NCBI RefSeq assembly: GCF_024296685.1
Contig: NZ_CP100763.1
Span: 1,674,001-1,738,000 of the forward strand
Source: Natrinema marinum
Lineage (GTDB): Archaea; Halobacteriota; Halobacteria; Halobacteriales; Natrialbaceae
Length of the DNA: 64,000 nt
Reading direction: 5' to 3'
Positions within the stretch are counted from its first letter, which is position 1. Each line of letters begins with the position of its first letter. The translations under genes were made by a program, and so were the position numbers. This document shows positions 42,871 to 52,382 of the stretch, piece after piece. Below the pieces are notes generated by a model. It was not told the DNA's origin and made no database searches. It saw only the letters and a list, made by a program, of their open reading frames with translations.

Positions 42871-42928
42871 TCTTCCGCTGCTCCCGAACGTTCAGACAAG
42901 CTAAGTACTTCCGCTCGAGACGGCCGCT

Positions 42929-44131
42929 GTGACTAGCGAACGGACGAACAGACGGTCCGTCCTCGGGCTGGTAGGGGGCAGCGTTACAGTATCGATCGCC
43001 GGCTGCACGACGCTGACGGGTTCCGATGATCCGGTCGTCGAAAGCGGTCCCGGCGACGGACCTGACGACGGCGAGACGGAAGGCACGGGCGTCGATAGGA
43101 CCGCCACCGAGTGGCCGACAGTCCAGTACGACGCGGCGAACACGGGCACCGCCGGTACCGGCGGAGGCCCCCGCGCTTCCGCGACAGTCCGCGGCTCGCA
43201 CACCGCCGGAGACGAGATCGCCGCCGAACCGGCTATCGGCGACGGCGTCGCGTACGTCGGGAGCCTGGACGGCTCGCTCTACGCTATCTCGCTCGCGGAC
43301 GGGAGCCTCGAGTGGTCCGTCGACACCGGCGGCGGGATCTCGACGCCGCCGGCAGTCGTCGACGGAACGGTCTTCGTCGGAACCGGAGCCGGATCGCTCC
43401 AGGCGGTCGACGCGATCACCGGTGATCCCGTGTGGATGGTCGAGCTACCAGCGCCAACTCGAGCGGGTCCCGTGCTCGCCGACGGGACGCTGTACGTCGG
43501 CTGTGGCGACGACCGGCTGTACGCGCGGTCATCGACCGATGGCTCCGAACTGTGGTCGTTCCGAACCGCGGGGCCGGTGGCAGGAGGGCCGACGGTCGCC
43601 GACGGGACCGTCTACATCCAGAGTCACGACGACTACGTTTACGCGATCGACACCGCCGATCGATCCGAGCGCTGGAAATTCCGGGTCGAGAACGGCGGCG
43701 GGCCGAACGCACCGACGGTGGTCGACGGCACGGTCTACGTCGGGGACAACAACGGCACGCTCTACGCACTCGAGGCCGCGACCGGCGACGAGCTGTGGAC
43801 CGCGACGGCCACCGCGACCGTTCGGACGCCGGCCGTCGTCGGCGACACCGTCTACACGCGGGGGAGCCTGATCCGAGCGTTCGACGCAGCGACCGGCGAA
43901 CGCCGCTGGCAGGCGGACGTCGGCCGCGTCGGCGGGTCGCCGACCGTCGCGGACGGCGTCCTCTACGTCGGCACCTGGGACGCGATGGTCCACGCGCTCG
44001 ACATCGAAGACGGCTCGAACCGCTGGACGCACGACGCCGAGTACGAGGTCTCGAGGTCGGTGGCTGTGGCCGACGGGACGCTCGTCTACGGCGACGACTA
44101 CGGTAACATCGTCGTGCTCGGGGGGTCGTAA
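42929..44131 (+). CDS. PQQ-type beta-propeller Tat lipoprotein
   Basis: A 400-residue exported protein. TNRRSVLGLVGG and a lipobox ending AGC (about residue 29) give a Tat lipoprotein. Residues about 75-400 contain seven to eight PQQ-propeller blades with the recurring VYVGSLDGSLYAISLADGSL pattern (VxVGxxDGxLYALxxxxGxxxW). Such propellers bind PQQ only with extra residues; here no dehydrogenase domain is present and a binding or scaffold role is more likely. GTG start. A second propeller gene lies beyond rps8e. Confidence 0.85.
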   Translation: MTSERTNRRSVLGLVGGSVTVSIAGCTTLTGSDDPVVESGPGDGPDDGETEGTGVDRTATEWPTVQYDAANTGTAGTGGGPRASATVRGSHTAGDEIAAEPAIGDGVAYVGSLDGSLYAISLADGSLEWSVDTGGGISTPPAVVDGTVFVGTGAGSLQAVDAITGDPVWMVELPAPTRAGPVLADGTLYVGCGDDRLYARSSTDGSELWSFRTAGPVAGGPTVADGTVYIQSHDDYVYAIDTADRSERWKFRVENGGGPNAPTVVDGTVYVGDNNGTLYALEAATGDELWTATATATVRTPAVVGDTVYTRGSLIRAFDAATGERRWQADVGRVGGSPTVADGVLYVGTWDAMVHALDIEDGSNRWTHDAEYEVSRSVAVADGTLVYGDDYGNIVVLGGS

Positions 44132-44169
44132 CTAGCGACGAGTGAAAACGAAACCGCGGTCGAAACCAG

Positions 44170-44541
44170 TTACTCGACGAGGACGGCGTTGACCTGCCCG
44201 GTCTGGCCGGGACGAGACGTGACGCGAGCCTGCCCTTCGGAGGTCTCGATGACGGCGCCCTTCGTGATGATGTTCCGGCGGACGTAGTTCGGGTTGGCGT
44301 CGTTCTCGACGACGTCTTCGATCTCCGCGGAGACCGTTTCGTCGCCCTTGTTGACGCTCGCGACGTCCGTCGAGAGCGCGCGGGTCTTCGTGCCGTTGCC
44401 CCGAACGTCGACGGTCCGGAAGCGCGGCTCGCCGACCTCAGTCTCCGTCGGCAGTCGGCCGAGTTCGTCCTTGCGGCGCTTTCGAACGTTCTTCAATCGA
44501 CCACCGGTTCGCTTGCGCGTAGAGCGTCCCTGATCTTGCAT
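44170..44541 (-). CDS. rps8e: 30S ribosomal protein S8e
   Basis: A 123-residue ribosomal protein. The N-terminus MQDQGRSTRKRTGGRLKNVR and the RRNIITKGAVIETSEGQARV block are diagnostic for archaeal eS8. It binds 16S rRNA in the small subunit. The start at 44541 fits the family; an ATG 4 codons upstream is unnecessary. It stands alone between two propeller genes. Confidence 0.96.
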   Translation of the reverse strand: MQDQGRSTRKRTGGRLKNVRKRRKDELGRLPTETEVGEPRFRTVDVRGNGTKTRALSTDVASVNKGDETVSAEIEDVVENDANPNYVRRNIITKGAVIETSEGQARVTSRPGQTGQVNAVLVE

Positions 44542-44685
44542 ATCCGACCACACTGCCGGCGCGTACTTGAATGCACTCTTTCCGAGCGGCGTGTTTCATG
44601 TCCACGAGCAACGCACCGAACTCGAGCGAGCCGTCACTGGTGGGGTCGATCGTGGCACCACGCTCGAGGCCCGGATCGGCGTTCC

Positions 44686-46203
44686 CTAGCGCTCCGAATC
44701 GGCTCGTTCGTCCGGCACTAAACAGTAGGCCTGGCCGGGTTCCTCGAGCACCGTCTCCTCGTCCTCGTCGTAGTAGTTCGAGAAGACGCCGCGTTCGGCG
44801 TAGTAGATCCGATCGCCGCGCGGGATCGCACCGCCCGTGACGTGGCCGCGGTTTTCGACACGCCAGCGCCGGTCGCCGGTCTCCCTGTCGAGGGCGTAGA
44901 GGTGGGCATCGTAGGAACCGACGAGGATCGACTCGGCGGTAGCCGTGATCGAGCCGATGACGCGCCCACCGACATCGGTCGCCCACAGCACGTCGCCGCT
45001 CGCGGCGTCTAACGCACGAACGTAGTGGTCGTCGCCGCCCATGTAAACGATTCCCGAGTCGGGGTCGATCGCCGGATTCGACATGACGACGTTACCCGTG
45101 TCGAGCGACCACTCCTCGCTGCCGTCCGAGAGGTCGAGCCGGTAGAATCGGCCGTCCCACGAGCCGACGAACGCCGCGCCGTCGTAGACCGGGATCGTCC
45201 CCTTGATCTGCGCGCCGAGGCGAAAGCGGCCGCCCGCCATCGGGTCGCCGTCGGGACCGCCCTCGCCGCCCGCCTGAAACGACCACGCGAACTCGAGGCT
45301 CGGGAACTCCCAGCAGTAGACGACGCCGTCGTTCGAGCCGGTGACGAGCCGGCCGGTCTCGCAGTCGATCGCGGGCGAGGGGTGGGGCATTCCCCAGAGG
45401 CGGTCGTCGCTCCAGGTCGGGTTTCCGGTGGCGGCGTCGACCTCCCAGAGCACGCCGCTGGCGGGGTTCTTGTGCTCGGTGAGCACGTACAGCGAGCCAT
45501 CGACGTACGCCGGACTCGAGCCGATCGCGATCGCGTCGCCGAAATCGCGGGTCCGGGTGTGCCAGACGATGTCGCCGGTCGGGATATCGACGGCGTAGAG
45601 TTCGCCGTCGTAGCCGCCGATGTAAGCGGTGTCGCCGACGATCGCCGGCGTTCCGTGGAAGCCGAGGCTCCGGCCGGCACCCGTCTCGAGTCGCCACCTG
45701 TGCTCGCCGGTCGGCGTGACGGCGTGGATGATCCCCGTATCGCCGGCGATGAGGATCGTCTCGCCGTCGGGCGTCGGCCGGGGCGTCGACTTGGCCGCGG
45801 TGTGGCCGATGCGGTTGACCGGGAACGACCACGCCTTGCGGACCGCGTCGGGAACGGTCTCGTCGGGGTAGTAGCCGTACCGTCGCAAGCCCCGGCGGAA
45901 CATCGAGATCTCGTCGTCGGCCGGGAGCGGGACGTAGCCGGCCGCGGTTTCGGCTGCGGTCGCGACGGGTCCGCAGTCCGGCGGCGCTCGGTACTGACGG
46001 GCGGTGCAACCGGCGAGACCAACGGCTCCGCCCGTCGCTGCAGCCCCGAGAAGCGTCCGCCTGGTGACTCGAGCACCGCCGGCTCCGGAGCGGTCCCGAT
46101 CGGATTCGGAGCGGACACGATTGGCTGCCGCGTCGTCGGCATGCCGATCCGATCGCGCGTCCCGACCGGCGTCACCGTCTCGAGGAGCGGCGGGCTCGCT
46201 CAC
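44686..46203 (-). CDS. PQQ-type beta-propeller Tat lipoprotein (second)
   Basis: A 505-residue protein with an unusually long polar leader (about 45 residues) before the Tat motif VTRRTLLGAA and a lipobox ending AGC near residue 65. The propeller blades follow (LIAGDTGIIHAVTPTGEHRW, AYIGGYDGELYAVDIPTGDI, and others). It is related to the 400-residue propeller on the other side of rps8e but longer in the N-terminus. The leader length is odd for Tat; GTG of the RRTL segment could be the real start, but none is in the frame near it. Its 5' end lies at 46203, upstream of which maeB ends at 46207. Confidence 0.8.
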   Translation of the reverse strand: MSEPAAPRDGDAGRDARSDRHADDAAANRVRSESDRDRSGAGGARVTRRTLLGAAATGGAVGLAGCTARQYRAPPDCGPVATAAETAAGYVPLPADDEISMFRRGLRRYGYYPDETVPDAVRKAWSFPVNRIGHTAAKSTPRPTPDGETILIAGDTGIIHAVTPTGEHRWRLETGAGRSLGFHGTPAIVGDTAYIGGYDGELYAVDIPTGDIVWHTRTRDFGDAIAIGSSPAYVDGSLYVLTEHKNPASGVLWEVDAATGNPTWSDDRLWGMPHPSPAIDCETGRLVTGSNDGVVYCWEFPSLEFAWSFQAGGEGGPDGDPMAGGRFRLGAQIKGTIPVYDGAAFVGSWDGRFYRLDLSDGSEEWSLDTGNVVMSNPAIDPDSGIVYMGGDDHYVRALDAASGDVLWATDVGGRVIGSITATAESILVGSYDAHLYALDRETGDRRWRVENRGHVTGGAIPRGDRIYYAERGVFSNYYDEDEETVLEEPGQAYCLVPDERADSER

Positions 46204-46206
46204 GCG

Positions 46207-48462
46207 TTACTCCTGCTGGGCGTCGACGACGGCGACGCCGGCCAGGTTGACGATATCCTTGACCTCGTCGCCGCGCTGGAGGACGTGGACCGGCTTGTCC
46301 ATCCCGACCAGCATCGGGCCGATGGCGTCGGCCCCGCCGAGGCGCTGGAGCAGTTTGTAGCCGATGTTCCCCGACTCGAGGTTCGGGAAGACCAGCACGT
46401 TCGCGGGCTCATCGAGCTCCGAGAAGCCGTAGGTGCCCTCGAGGATGTCCTCGACGACGGCGGTGTCGGCCTGCATCTCGCCGTCGACGGTGAAGTCGAC
46501 CTCGGGGTCGTCCTGCAGCATGGCAGCCGCTTTGCGCGGCTTGCGGGTACCTTCGTTGTTGACGCTGCCGAAGTTCGAGTACGAGAGGAGTGCGGCGCGG
46601 GGTTCGATGTTGAACCGGCGCGCGAGTTTGCCGGTCTGTTTGGTGACTTCCGCGAGCACGTCTTCATCAGGGGCCTGGTTGACCGTCGCGTCGGCGACGA
46701 AGATGACGCGGTTCTTGAAGGTGAGCATGTAGACACCCGCCGCGTAGTCGACATCCTCGTCGGTGCCGATCACCTGCAGGGGCGGCCGCAGCGCCGACGG
46801 ATAATGATGCGAGAGCCCCGTCAGAAGCGCGTCCGCGTCGCCCTGTTCGACCATGACGCTGCCGAAGTAGTTCGAGTCGCGCTCGACGAGTTCGCCGGCC
46901 TCGCTTCGTGTGATCCCCTTGCGGGCGCGGAGTTCGTGGAGTCGCTCCGCGTACTCCTCGTAGTCGCCGACCGAGGGGTCCGCGACGGTCGGATCGAAAT
47001 CGAAGCCGAGGTTCGCCGAGGTCTGTCGGATCTCGTCCTCGTCGCCGATCAGCACCGGCAGGGCGATCCCCTGCTCTTGAATCTGGTAGGCCGCGCGGAT
47101 CATCTTCTCGTTTTCGCCCTCCGCGAGCGCGACCGTCTTGGGGTCGCTCTTGGCCTTGTTGAGGACGACACGCATCATCTCGCGGGACTTGCCCAGGCGG
47201 GCCTCGAGTTCCTCCTCGTAGGCCTCTAAGTCGATCTCGGTTCGGGCGGCACCGGACTCCATCGCGGCCTCGGCGATCGACGGCGCGACGCGGAAGAGGA
47301 CGCGGGGATCGACTGGCTTGGGAATAATGTAGTCGGGACCGTACTGGATCGGCTCGTCGCCGTAGGCTTTGACGACCGCGTCGGGCACGTCCTGGCGGGC
47401 GAGTTCGGCCAGCGCCTCGGCACAGGCAACCTTCATCTCCTCGTTGATCTCGGTAGCCCGAACGTCGAGCGCGCCGCGGAAGATGAACGGGAACCCGAGG
47501 ACGTTGTTGACCTGATTGGGGTAGTCAGAGCGACCCGTGGCCATGATGACCGTGTCGTCGCGGGCGTCTTTGGCCGCCTCGTAGTCGATCTCGGGGTCGG
47601 GGTTGGCCATCGCGAAGACGATCGGGTTGGCGGCCATCGACTGCACCATCTCCTGGCTGACGATGCCGCCGATCGAGAGGCCGACGAAGACGTCCGCGCC
47701 CTCCATCGCGTCCGCGAGACCGCCCTCGGGCACGTCGCGGGCGAACTGCTGTTTGTACTCGTTGACATCGCCCTCCGCCGCGCGGGCCTCGGTGATGATC
47801 CCCGAGGAGTCACACATCGTGATGTTCTCCTTCTTGCAACCCAACGAGACGTAGAACCGGGCCGTCGCGATGGCACTCGCGCCAGCCCCGGAGAAGGCGA
47901 TTTCGAGCTCCTCTAGGCTCTTGCCGGCGATATCGGCGGCGTTCAACAGCGCCGCACCGGAGATGATCGCGGTACCGTGCTGGTCGTCGTGGAAAACGGG
48001 GATGTCGATCTCCTCGCGCAGGCGCTCCTCGACGGTGAAACACTCGGGCGCTTTGATGTCCTCGAGATTGACCCCGCCGAAGGTCGGTTCCATCATCTTG
48101 ACCGCCTCGACGAGTTTGTCGGGGTCTGCTTCGTCAAGTTCGATGTCGAAGACGTCGATGTCGGCGAAGCGCTTGAACAGGACGCCCTTCCCCTCCATGA
48201 CGGGTTTCGATGCCTGCGCGCCGATGTCGCCGAGCCCGAGAACGGCCGAGCCGTTCGAGACGACGCCCACGAGGTTCCCTTTCGCGGTGTAGGTGTAGGC
48301 GTCGGTCTCGTCCTCGTCGATCTCGAGACACGGCGCGGCGACGCCGGGTGAGTACGCGAGCGAGAGGTCGCGCTGCGTGTTCGTCGGCTTCGTCGTCGAT
48401 ATCTCGATCTTTCCGGGTGGATCCGTCCGGTGGTACTCCAATGCGTCCTCGTCTAATCCCAT
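46207..48462 (-). CDS. maeB: NADP-type malic enzyme with phosphotransacetylase-like C-terminus
   Basis: A 751-residue two-part enzyme. Residues 1-430 are malic enzyme (oxidative decarboxylation of malate to pyruvate): [52 protein letters not shown] and the nucleotide-binding [15 protein letters not shown]. Residues about 440-751 are a phosphotransacetylase-like domain ([32 protein letters not shown]), usually regulatory (acetyl-CoA sensing) in MaeB. The start at 48462 ([10 protein letters not shown]) is the family start. It ends 3 bp before the start codon of the propeller gene, so they are probably one transcript. Confidence 0.93.
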   Translation of the reverse strand: MGLDEDALEYHRTDPPGKIEISTTKPTNTQRDLSLAYSPGVAAPCLEIDEDETDAYTYTAKGNLVGVVSNGSAVLGLGDIGAQASKPVMEGKGVLFKRFADIDVFDIELDEADPDKLVEAVKMMEPTFGGVNLEDIKAPECFTVEERLREEIDIPVFHDDQHGTAIISGAALLNAADIAGKSLEELEIAFSGAGASAIATARFYVSLGCKKENITMCDSSGIITEARAAEGDVNEYKQQFARDVPEGGLADAMEGADVFVGLSIGGIVSQEMVQSMAANPIVFAMANPDPEIDYEAAKDARDDTVIMATGRSDYPNQVNNVLGFPFIFRGALDVRATEINEEMKVACAEALAELARQDVPDAVVKAYGDEPIQYGPDYIIPKPVDPRVLFRVAPSIAEAAMESGAARTEIDLEAYEEELEARLGKSREMMRVVLNKAKSDPKTVALAEGENEKMIRAAYQIQEQGIALPVLIGDEDEIRQTSANLGFDFDPTVADPSVGDYEEYAERLHELRARKGITRSEAGELVERDSNYFGSVMVEQGDADALLTGLSHHYPSALRPPLQVIGTDEDVDYAAGVYMLTFKNRVIFVADATVNQAPDEDVLAEVTKQTGKLARRFNIEPRAALLSYSNFGSVNNEGTRKPRKAAAMLQDDPEVDFTVDGEMQADTAVVEDILEGTYGFSELDEPANVLVFPNLESGNIGYKLLQRLGGADAIGPMLVGMDKPVHVLQRGDEVKDIVNLAGVAVVDAQQE

Positions 48463-48612
48463 ATCGGGGACACTGCGGGCGACTACTAAAAACAATGCGA
48501 AGGGGAGTTTCGACGATCGTCGACAACAGAGTTCGGATAGCGTGCACCGCCGCCCGGCGAGAAAATATATCGATTCGACCCTTTTATACGCACCGCGCAT
48601 GTGACGTGGGGT

Positions 48613-49077
48613 ATGGACGTCGCGCTTGGTGGGACCTTCGACCCCGTACATGACGGCCACCGACGGCTGTTCGAACGGGCGTTCGAACTCGGAGACGTGA
48701 CCGTCGGCTTGACCAGCGACGAGCTCGCGCCGAAAACGCGCGCCGTCGAACGGCACGTTCGATCGTTCGACGACCGAAAGGCGGACCTCGAGGACGAACT
48801 CGCGTCGATCGCGGTCGACCACGACCGCGAATTCGAGGTTCGAAAGCTCGAGAAACCGACGGGGATCGCTACCGAACCGCAGTTCGACTACCTCGTCGTC
48901 TCGCCGGAGACGCGCGGCGGGGGCAAGCGGATCAACGAGATTCGCCGCGAGAACGGTCACGATCCGCTGGAGGTCGTCGTCGTCCCGCACGTGCTGGCCG
49001 AGGACGACGACATCATCTCGAGTACGCGTATCGTCAACGGCGAGATCGACGAACACGGGAACGTCGTCGACGGGTGA
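48613..49077 (+). CDS. coaD: phosphopantetheine adenylyltransferase (archaeal CoaD)
   Basis: A 154-residue nucleotidyltransferase that makes dephospho-CoA from 4'-phosphopantetheine and ATP. The HIGH-like motif is GGTFDPVHDGHRRLF (residues 6-20) and the second signature is IISSTRIVNGEI near residue 135. GTG at 48601 is an alternative start. It is divergent from maeB across about 150 bp. TATA-like cttttatacgc lies about 30 bp upstream. Confidence 0.9.
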   Translation: MDVALGGTFDPVHDGHRRLFERAFELGDVTVGLTSDELAPKTRAVERHVRSFDDRKADLEDELASIAVDHDREFEVRKLEKPTGIATEPQFDYLVVSPETRGGGKRINEIRRENGHDPLEVVVVPHVLAEDDDIISSTRIVNGEIDEHGNVVDG

Positions 49078-49258
49078 CCGACGCAGGACCGGCGGCGTGA
49101 CCGAGCGACCGGCCGGCACGCGGTCGGCGTACCCGACCAACGGCCGTTGCGACCGGATATTTCCAACGACTCGAGAGTCGCCATTTTCATCGCATAGTTC
49201 CATCTTACACGCAATAAGCGCGGCACTATCGGCTGAAACGGTCGGTCGTACGAGATCG

Positions 49259-49594
49259 TTACCAGCGCGGGGGCTCGAGTCCCGCCGACTCGAGGAGGTC
49301 CTTCCAGCGCGACTGAATCGACAGTCGAGAGACATCCGCGGCGTCGGCGACGGCCCCCTGCGTGCGGCCGTCGCCGGCGACGAGCGAGCCGGCATAGAGG
49401 CTCGCCGCGAGAACCGCCCGCTTCGAGCGATCGGACGACGGAACGTCGGCGAGGAAGAGATCGACCGCACACGACCGCGCCTCGGACGACAGTTCGAGCC
49501 GGTCGGCGACGGTCTCGAGTTCCTCGAGCCACGGTTCGTACTCGACGCGATCCCGGGCGCTGTGCATACCTTCCGATATCGGATCGGTCGGCAT
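49259..49594 (-). CDS. TFB-like single-cyclin protein (host)
   Basis: A 111-residue protein. The C-terminal 90 residues correspond to one TFB cyclin repeat: LELSSEARSCAVDLFLADVP, VLAASLYAGSLVAGDGRTQG and AVADAADVSRLSIQSRWKDL, ending in PPRW. It lacks the zinc ribbon and second repeat. An alternative start at 49567 (MHSARDRVEY) is equally plausible. Such conserved stand-alone cyclin proteins occur in many haloarchaea and may modulate TFB-dependent transcription. Confidence 0.75.
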   Translation of the reverse strand: MPTDPISEGMHSARDRVEYEPWLEELETVADRLELSSEARSCAVDLFLADVPSSDRSKRAVLAASLYAGSLVAGDGRTQGAVADAADVSRLSIQSRWKDLLESAGLEPPRW

Positions 49595-49818
49595 AAACGT
49601 ACGGTCGCGACACCGTGTCGGTCGGGCCGACAGGCAGTGGACTCCCAGGTGCGCGTCGGCGGTCGCCAATGGCGTACTACGACGGGCAACGTTTCGATAC
49701 GAACGAGTCGGCGAGGTGGCCGTTCTCGGTCGATTTCACTAGGAGACGACTACTAAACCCGCCGTCGACCGAAGGACCATGCGATGCCATCGTTCGATGT
49801 CGGTTCGCCACCCTCGCC

Positions 49819-49989
49819 ATGAAAGAGCCAACCTGCAAACTCGTCTGTACCGGCTGCGGGCTCGAGATGCCCTATCGTGAGCGGTCGCTGGCCGAACAGG
49901 CTGCGGAACTCCACCAGCTCCGGGACTCGGAACACGTGACGTTCATCGTCCCGCCGGACTGGTCGCCCGAGGAGCCGGTGAAGCACTGA
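49819..49989 (+). CDS. small zinc-knuckle protein (56 aa)
   Basis: A 56-residue protein: MKEPTCKLVCTGCGLEMPYR with a Cys-rich N-terminus (C6, C10, C13), then RSLAEQAAELHQLRDSEHVT in which His residues 37 and 44 could complete a zinc site, then an acidic end. The ATG at 49819 gives a compact protein; an upstream continuation of the frame (to 49615) lacks family character. TATA-like gactactaaac lies about 65 bp upstream. Confidence 0.7.
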   Translation: MKEPTCKLVCTGCGLEMPYRERSLAEQAAELHQLRDSEHVTFIVPPDWSPEEPVKH

Positions 49990-50081
49990 CCGGACCCGCT
50001 CGAGCGTCGATCGACGACTCAGAGCGAGGCCCTCGCACGGACCGACAGGTTCTTACTCGAATCGTGAAAACTCGAGGATGC

Positions 50082-50166
50082 GCGCGGGTAGCCAAGCTAG
50101 GCCAACGGCGCAGCGCTTAGGACGCTGTCCCGTAGGGGTCCGCCGGTTCGAATCCGGTCCCGCGCA
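50082..50166 (+). tRNA. trnL: tRNA-Leu (anticodon TAG)
   Basis: An 85-nt class II tRNA. Acceptor GCGCGGG pairs with CCCGCGC (50159-50165, discriminator A at 50166). The anticodon arm is CAGCG-CTTAGGA-CGCTG with anticodon TAG in the loop. The long variable arm (tcccgtaggggt region) is typical of leucine tRNAs. The T loop is GTTCGAATC. CCA is not encoded. It is followed by a degenerate copy of its own 3' end. Confidence 0.95.
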
Positions 50167-50780
50167 CTGAACGAGTTTTCGAGCGGAGCGAGATAACGAG
50201 TGAGAGAGCAGGCCGGATTCGAACCCTGCAAGTCGCAGCGCTCGAGCGAAGCGAGAGCGACCGTCTTGCTTCGGTTCGAATCCGGTCTCGCGCGTTTTCC
50301 GCGGACAGGTCCGTGAGCGGCGACCACCCGGTGCCGAATTTGAATCGCGAGGACGTCGCTCGTCCGCTGGGCCGCGAATCCGGCCACGTGCATCGCCGCC
50401 CCGAATTCCTCGAGGCGATCGAACGCACGAGGACGACGGGATCAGCGAGTACTGGAAGAGCGATGAGTACCTCCACGGTCGCGTCTACGAACCGGCCGAC
50501 GACAGCTACTCGAGGTCGGTTGTCTGCCAGTAGCAGGAAACCGACGGCGGCATCCAAGAGGTCACTGTCCCACGGACCTCGCGACCGCCGACTACGTCCG
50601 ACCACACTGGTTGTAGCGGTCGATGGAAGCATCCGCTCGTCGGACCGACAACGGGCCCGATCGATGACCGACGGATCGAATCGATCGATAGCGGTGGTGT
50701 TTCGTCGCGTATACGGGTTCGAAAGACGCGCGTCAGACGCTCCAAAACGCTTATTCACGCAGGGGGGACTTGTATGACCA
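50167..50780. other. 614-bp region behind tRNA-Leu with element-remnant character
   Basis: No intact gene is seen. The region contains an imperfect copy of the tRNA 3' end (50272-50294), typical GC-rich hairpins (gctcgagcgaagcgagagc) and frames that break off, for example a frame with SEYWKSDEYLHGRVYEPADD near 50448-50535 that stops early. This is what a decayed integrative element or repeated tRNA targeting would leave. The TATA-like aacgcttattcac near 50745-50757 probably belongs to the dacZ promoter. Confidence 0.5.
50272..50294 (+). repeat. imperfect copy of the tRNA-Leu 3' end
   Basis: cggttcgaatccggtctcgc matches 50144-50163 (T-arm and acceptor of tRNA-Leu) with one mismatch (C to T), and three further bases differ only in the last. 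It is a candidate att relic 106 bp behind the tRNA gene. Confidence 0.7.
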
Positions 50781-51593
50781 ATGGCCGGGTTAGACGACGT
50801 GTTCGGGGACCTCTTTGCGAGCGTCGATGCCGTCGTGCTCTTCTCACCCAGTGGCTCGTACTACGAACGGTTCTCGGCCGTCGACGACGTCGACGTGCTC
50901 GTCGTCGGGACCGAAAACGCCGTTGGCGCGGAGACGTTCGTCGAACTGCCGCTGGCGTTCGAAGACGTGTCCGAACGGATTCGCTTCGGCCTCGAGGGGG
51001 CCCTAGAGCAGGGCGTGATCGAGGACGGGGACGAACTCGCCTGCGCGACGAGCGTCTTCGGCGACGGGATCGATACCGTCTCTCGGGTCCGCGCCGACGC
51101 GGAGACTCACACCGGGATCTACGACCTGTTCGTCAAGTCCCGGGCCGATCCGGAGGTTATCAAGGCGGTCCTCGAGTTGGCGATCGAACTGGGACAGAAA
51201 GGCCAGAAGGGGAAGCCGGTCGGCGCGCTGTTCGTCGTCGGCGACGCGGGGAAGGTGATGAACAAGTCCCGCCCGCTTTCGTACAACCCCTTCGAGAAGT
51301 CCCACGTCCACGTCGGCGATCCGATCGTGAACGTCATGCTCAAGGAGTTCTCGCGGCTCGACGGCGCGTTCGTCATTTCGGACGCCGGCAAGATCGTCTC
51401 CGCGTACCGCTACCTCGAGCCGTCGGCGGAGGGCGTCGACATCCCGAAGGGGTTGGGCGCGCGCCACATGGCCGGCGGTGCGATCACGCGGGACACCAAC
51501 GCGATCACGATCGTACTCTCGGAGAGCGACGGGCTCGTCCGGGCGTTCAAGGGCGGAGAACTCATTTTGGAGGTCGATCCGGAGGCGTACTGA
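50781..51593 (+). CDS. dacZ: diadenylate cyclase DacZ
   Basis: A 270-residue enzyme that makes cyclic di-AMP from two ATP. The C-terminal DAC domain (about 125-260) has FSRLDGAFVISDAGKI (DGA motif) and GLGARHMAGGAITRDTNAI (RHM in place of bacterial RHR, as in archaeal DacZ). The N-terminal domain (1-120) is the archaeal-specific pyruvate-kinase-like part. c-di-AMP is essential for osmotic control in Haloferax volcanii. An out-of-frame ATG at 50774 precedes. The MscS-like channel gene follows after 1 bp, so they form an operon linking the messenger to osmoregulation. Confidence 0.92.
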   Translation: MAGLDDVFGDLFASVDAVVLFSPSGSYYERFSAVDDVDVLVVGTENAVGAETFVELPLAFEDVSERIRFGLEGALEQGVIEDGDELACATSVFGDGIDTVSRVRADAETHTGIYDLFVKSRADPEVIKAVLELAIELGQKGQKGKPVGALFVVGDAGKVMNKSRPLSYNPFEKSHVHVGDPIVNVMLKEFSRLDGAFVISDAGKIVSAYRYLEPSAEGVDIPKGLGARHMAGGAITRDTNAITIVLSESDGLVRAFKGGELILEVDPEAY

Positions 51594-51594
51594 T

Positions 51595-52362
51595 ATGGTG
51601 GACTGGCAGACGTTCCTCAACGAACCGGCCGTCATAGCGGCGGCGGTGCTCGCGCTGGGTCTCGTCGTCGGCTACCTCGTCGGCCGGCTCAACGAGGAAC
51701 TGCTGGCCGCCTCGGGCGTGCCCGAAGCCGTCGAGGGGACGCCGTTCGAGCGGACCGCCCAGTCGATCGGTACCTCGACGGTCGAGATCGTCGCCCGACT
51801 GAGTTCGTGGTTCATCTACGGCATCGCGGTCCTCACGGCGATCCACATCGCCCAGCTGCTCGACACGGACGCCTTCTGGCTGCGCGTCACGGAGTTCATC
51901 CCGCAGCTGTTCATCGCCGTCCTCGTGCTCATCCTCGGCTTTATCGTCGCGGACAAATCCGAACTGATCGTCAGCGAGTACCTGCGGGGCGTCAAGCTCC
52001 CCGAGGTGTCGGTCATCCCGAAGCTGGTCAAGTACTCCGTTCTCTACGTCACCTTCATCATCGCACTGGGCCAGGTCGGCGTCCACGTCCTCGCGCTCTT
52101 GATCCTCCTGACGGTGTACGCCATCGGCGTCGTCATCGTCGGTACCGTCGCGTTCAAGGATTTCCTGGTCTCGAGCGCCGCCGGCATCTACCTGCTGCTC
52201 AACCAGCCCTACGGGATCGGCGACGAGATCCGGATCGGCGAGCAGACGGGGATCGTCCAGGAGGTCGATCTCTTCGTCACCAAGATCGAAGACGACTCGG
52301 AGGAGTACATCGTCCCCAACCGGAAGGTCTTCGAGAACGGGATCGTCCGGATGCGGGATTGA
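51595..52362 (+). CDS. MscS-like mechanosensitive channel protein
   Basis: A 255-residue membrane protein. Helices lie at about 12-32, 60-85 and 100-125 (FIPQLFIAVLVLILGFIVAD), 145-190, followed by a short beta domain with GIYLLLNQPYGIGDEIRIGE and EVDLFVTKIEDDSEEYIVPN. The beta part fits the MscS middle domain; the C-terminal domain is short or missing. It is 1 bp behind dacZ, so channel and c-di-AMP synthesis are coupled. Gating by the nucleotide is possible but not shown. Confidence 0.8.
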   Translation: MVDWQTFLNEPAVIAAAVLALGLVVGYLVGRLNEELLAASGVPEAVEGTPFERTAQSIGTSTVEIVARLSSWFIYGIAVLTAIHIAQLLDTDAFWLRVTEFIPQLFIAVLVLILGFIVADKSELIVSEYLRGVKLPEVSVIPKLVKYSVLYVTFIIALGQVGVHVLALLILLTVYAIGVVIVGTVAFKDFLVSSAAGIYLLLNQPYGIGDEIRIGEQTGIVQEVDLFVTKIEDDSEEYIVPNRKVFENGIVRMRD

Positions 52363-52382
52363 GCGCGCTCGAAATCGCCGCG

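Noticed and set aside
45025-47229. 734-residue plus-strand open frame opposite the propeller and maeB genes
   Set aside because: Shadow frame of two well-supported minus-strand genes.
48463-49689. N-terminal extension of malic enzyme to 1160 residues
   Set aside because: The extension is out of family, crosses the coaD gene antisense, and the ATG at 48462 gives the standard N-terminus.
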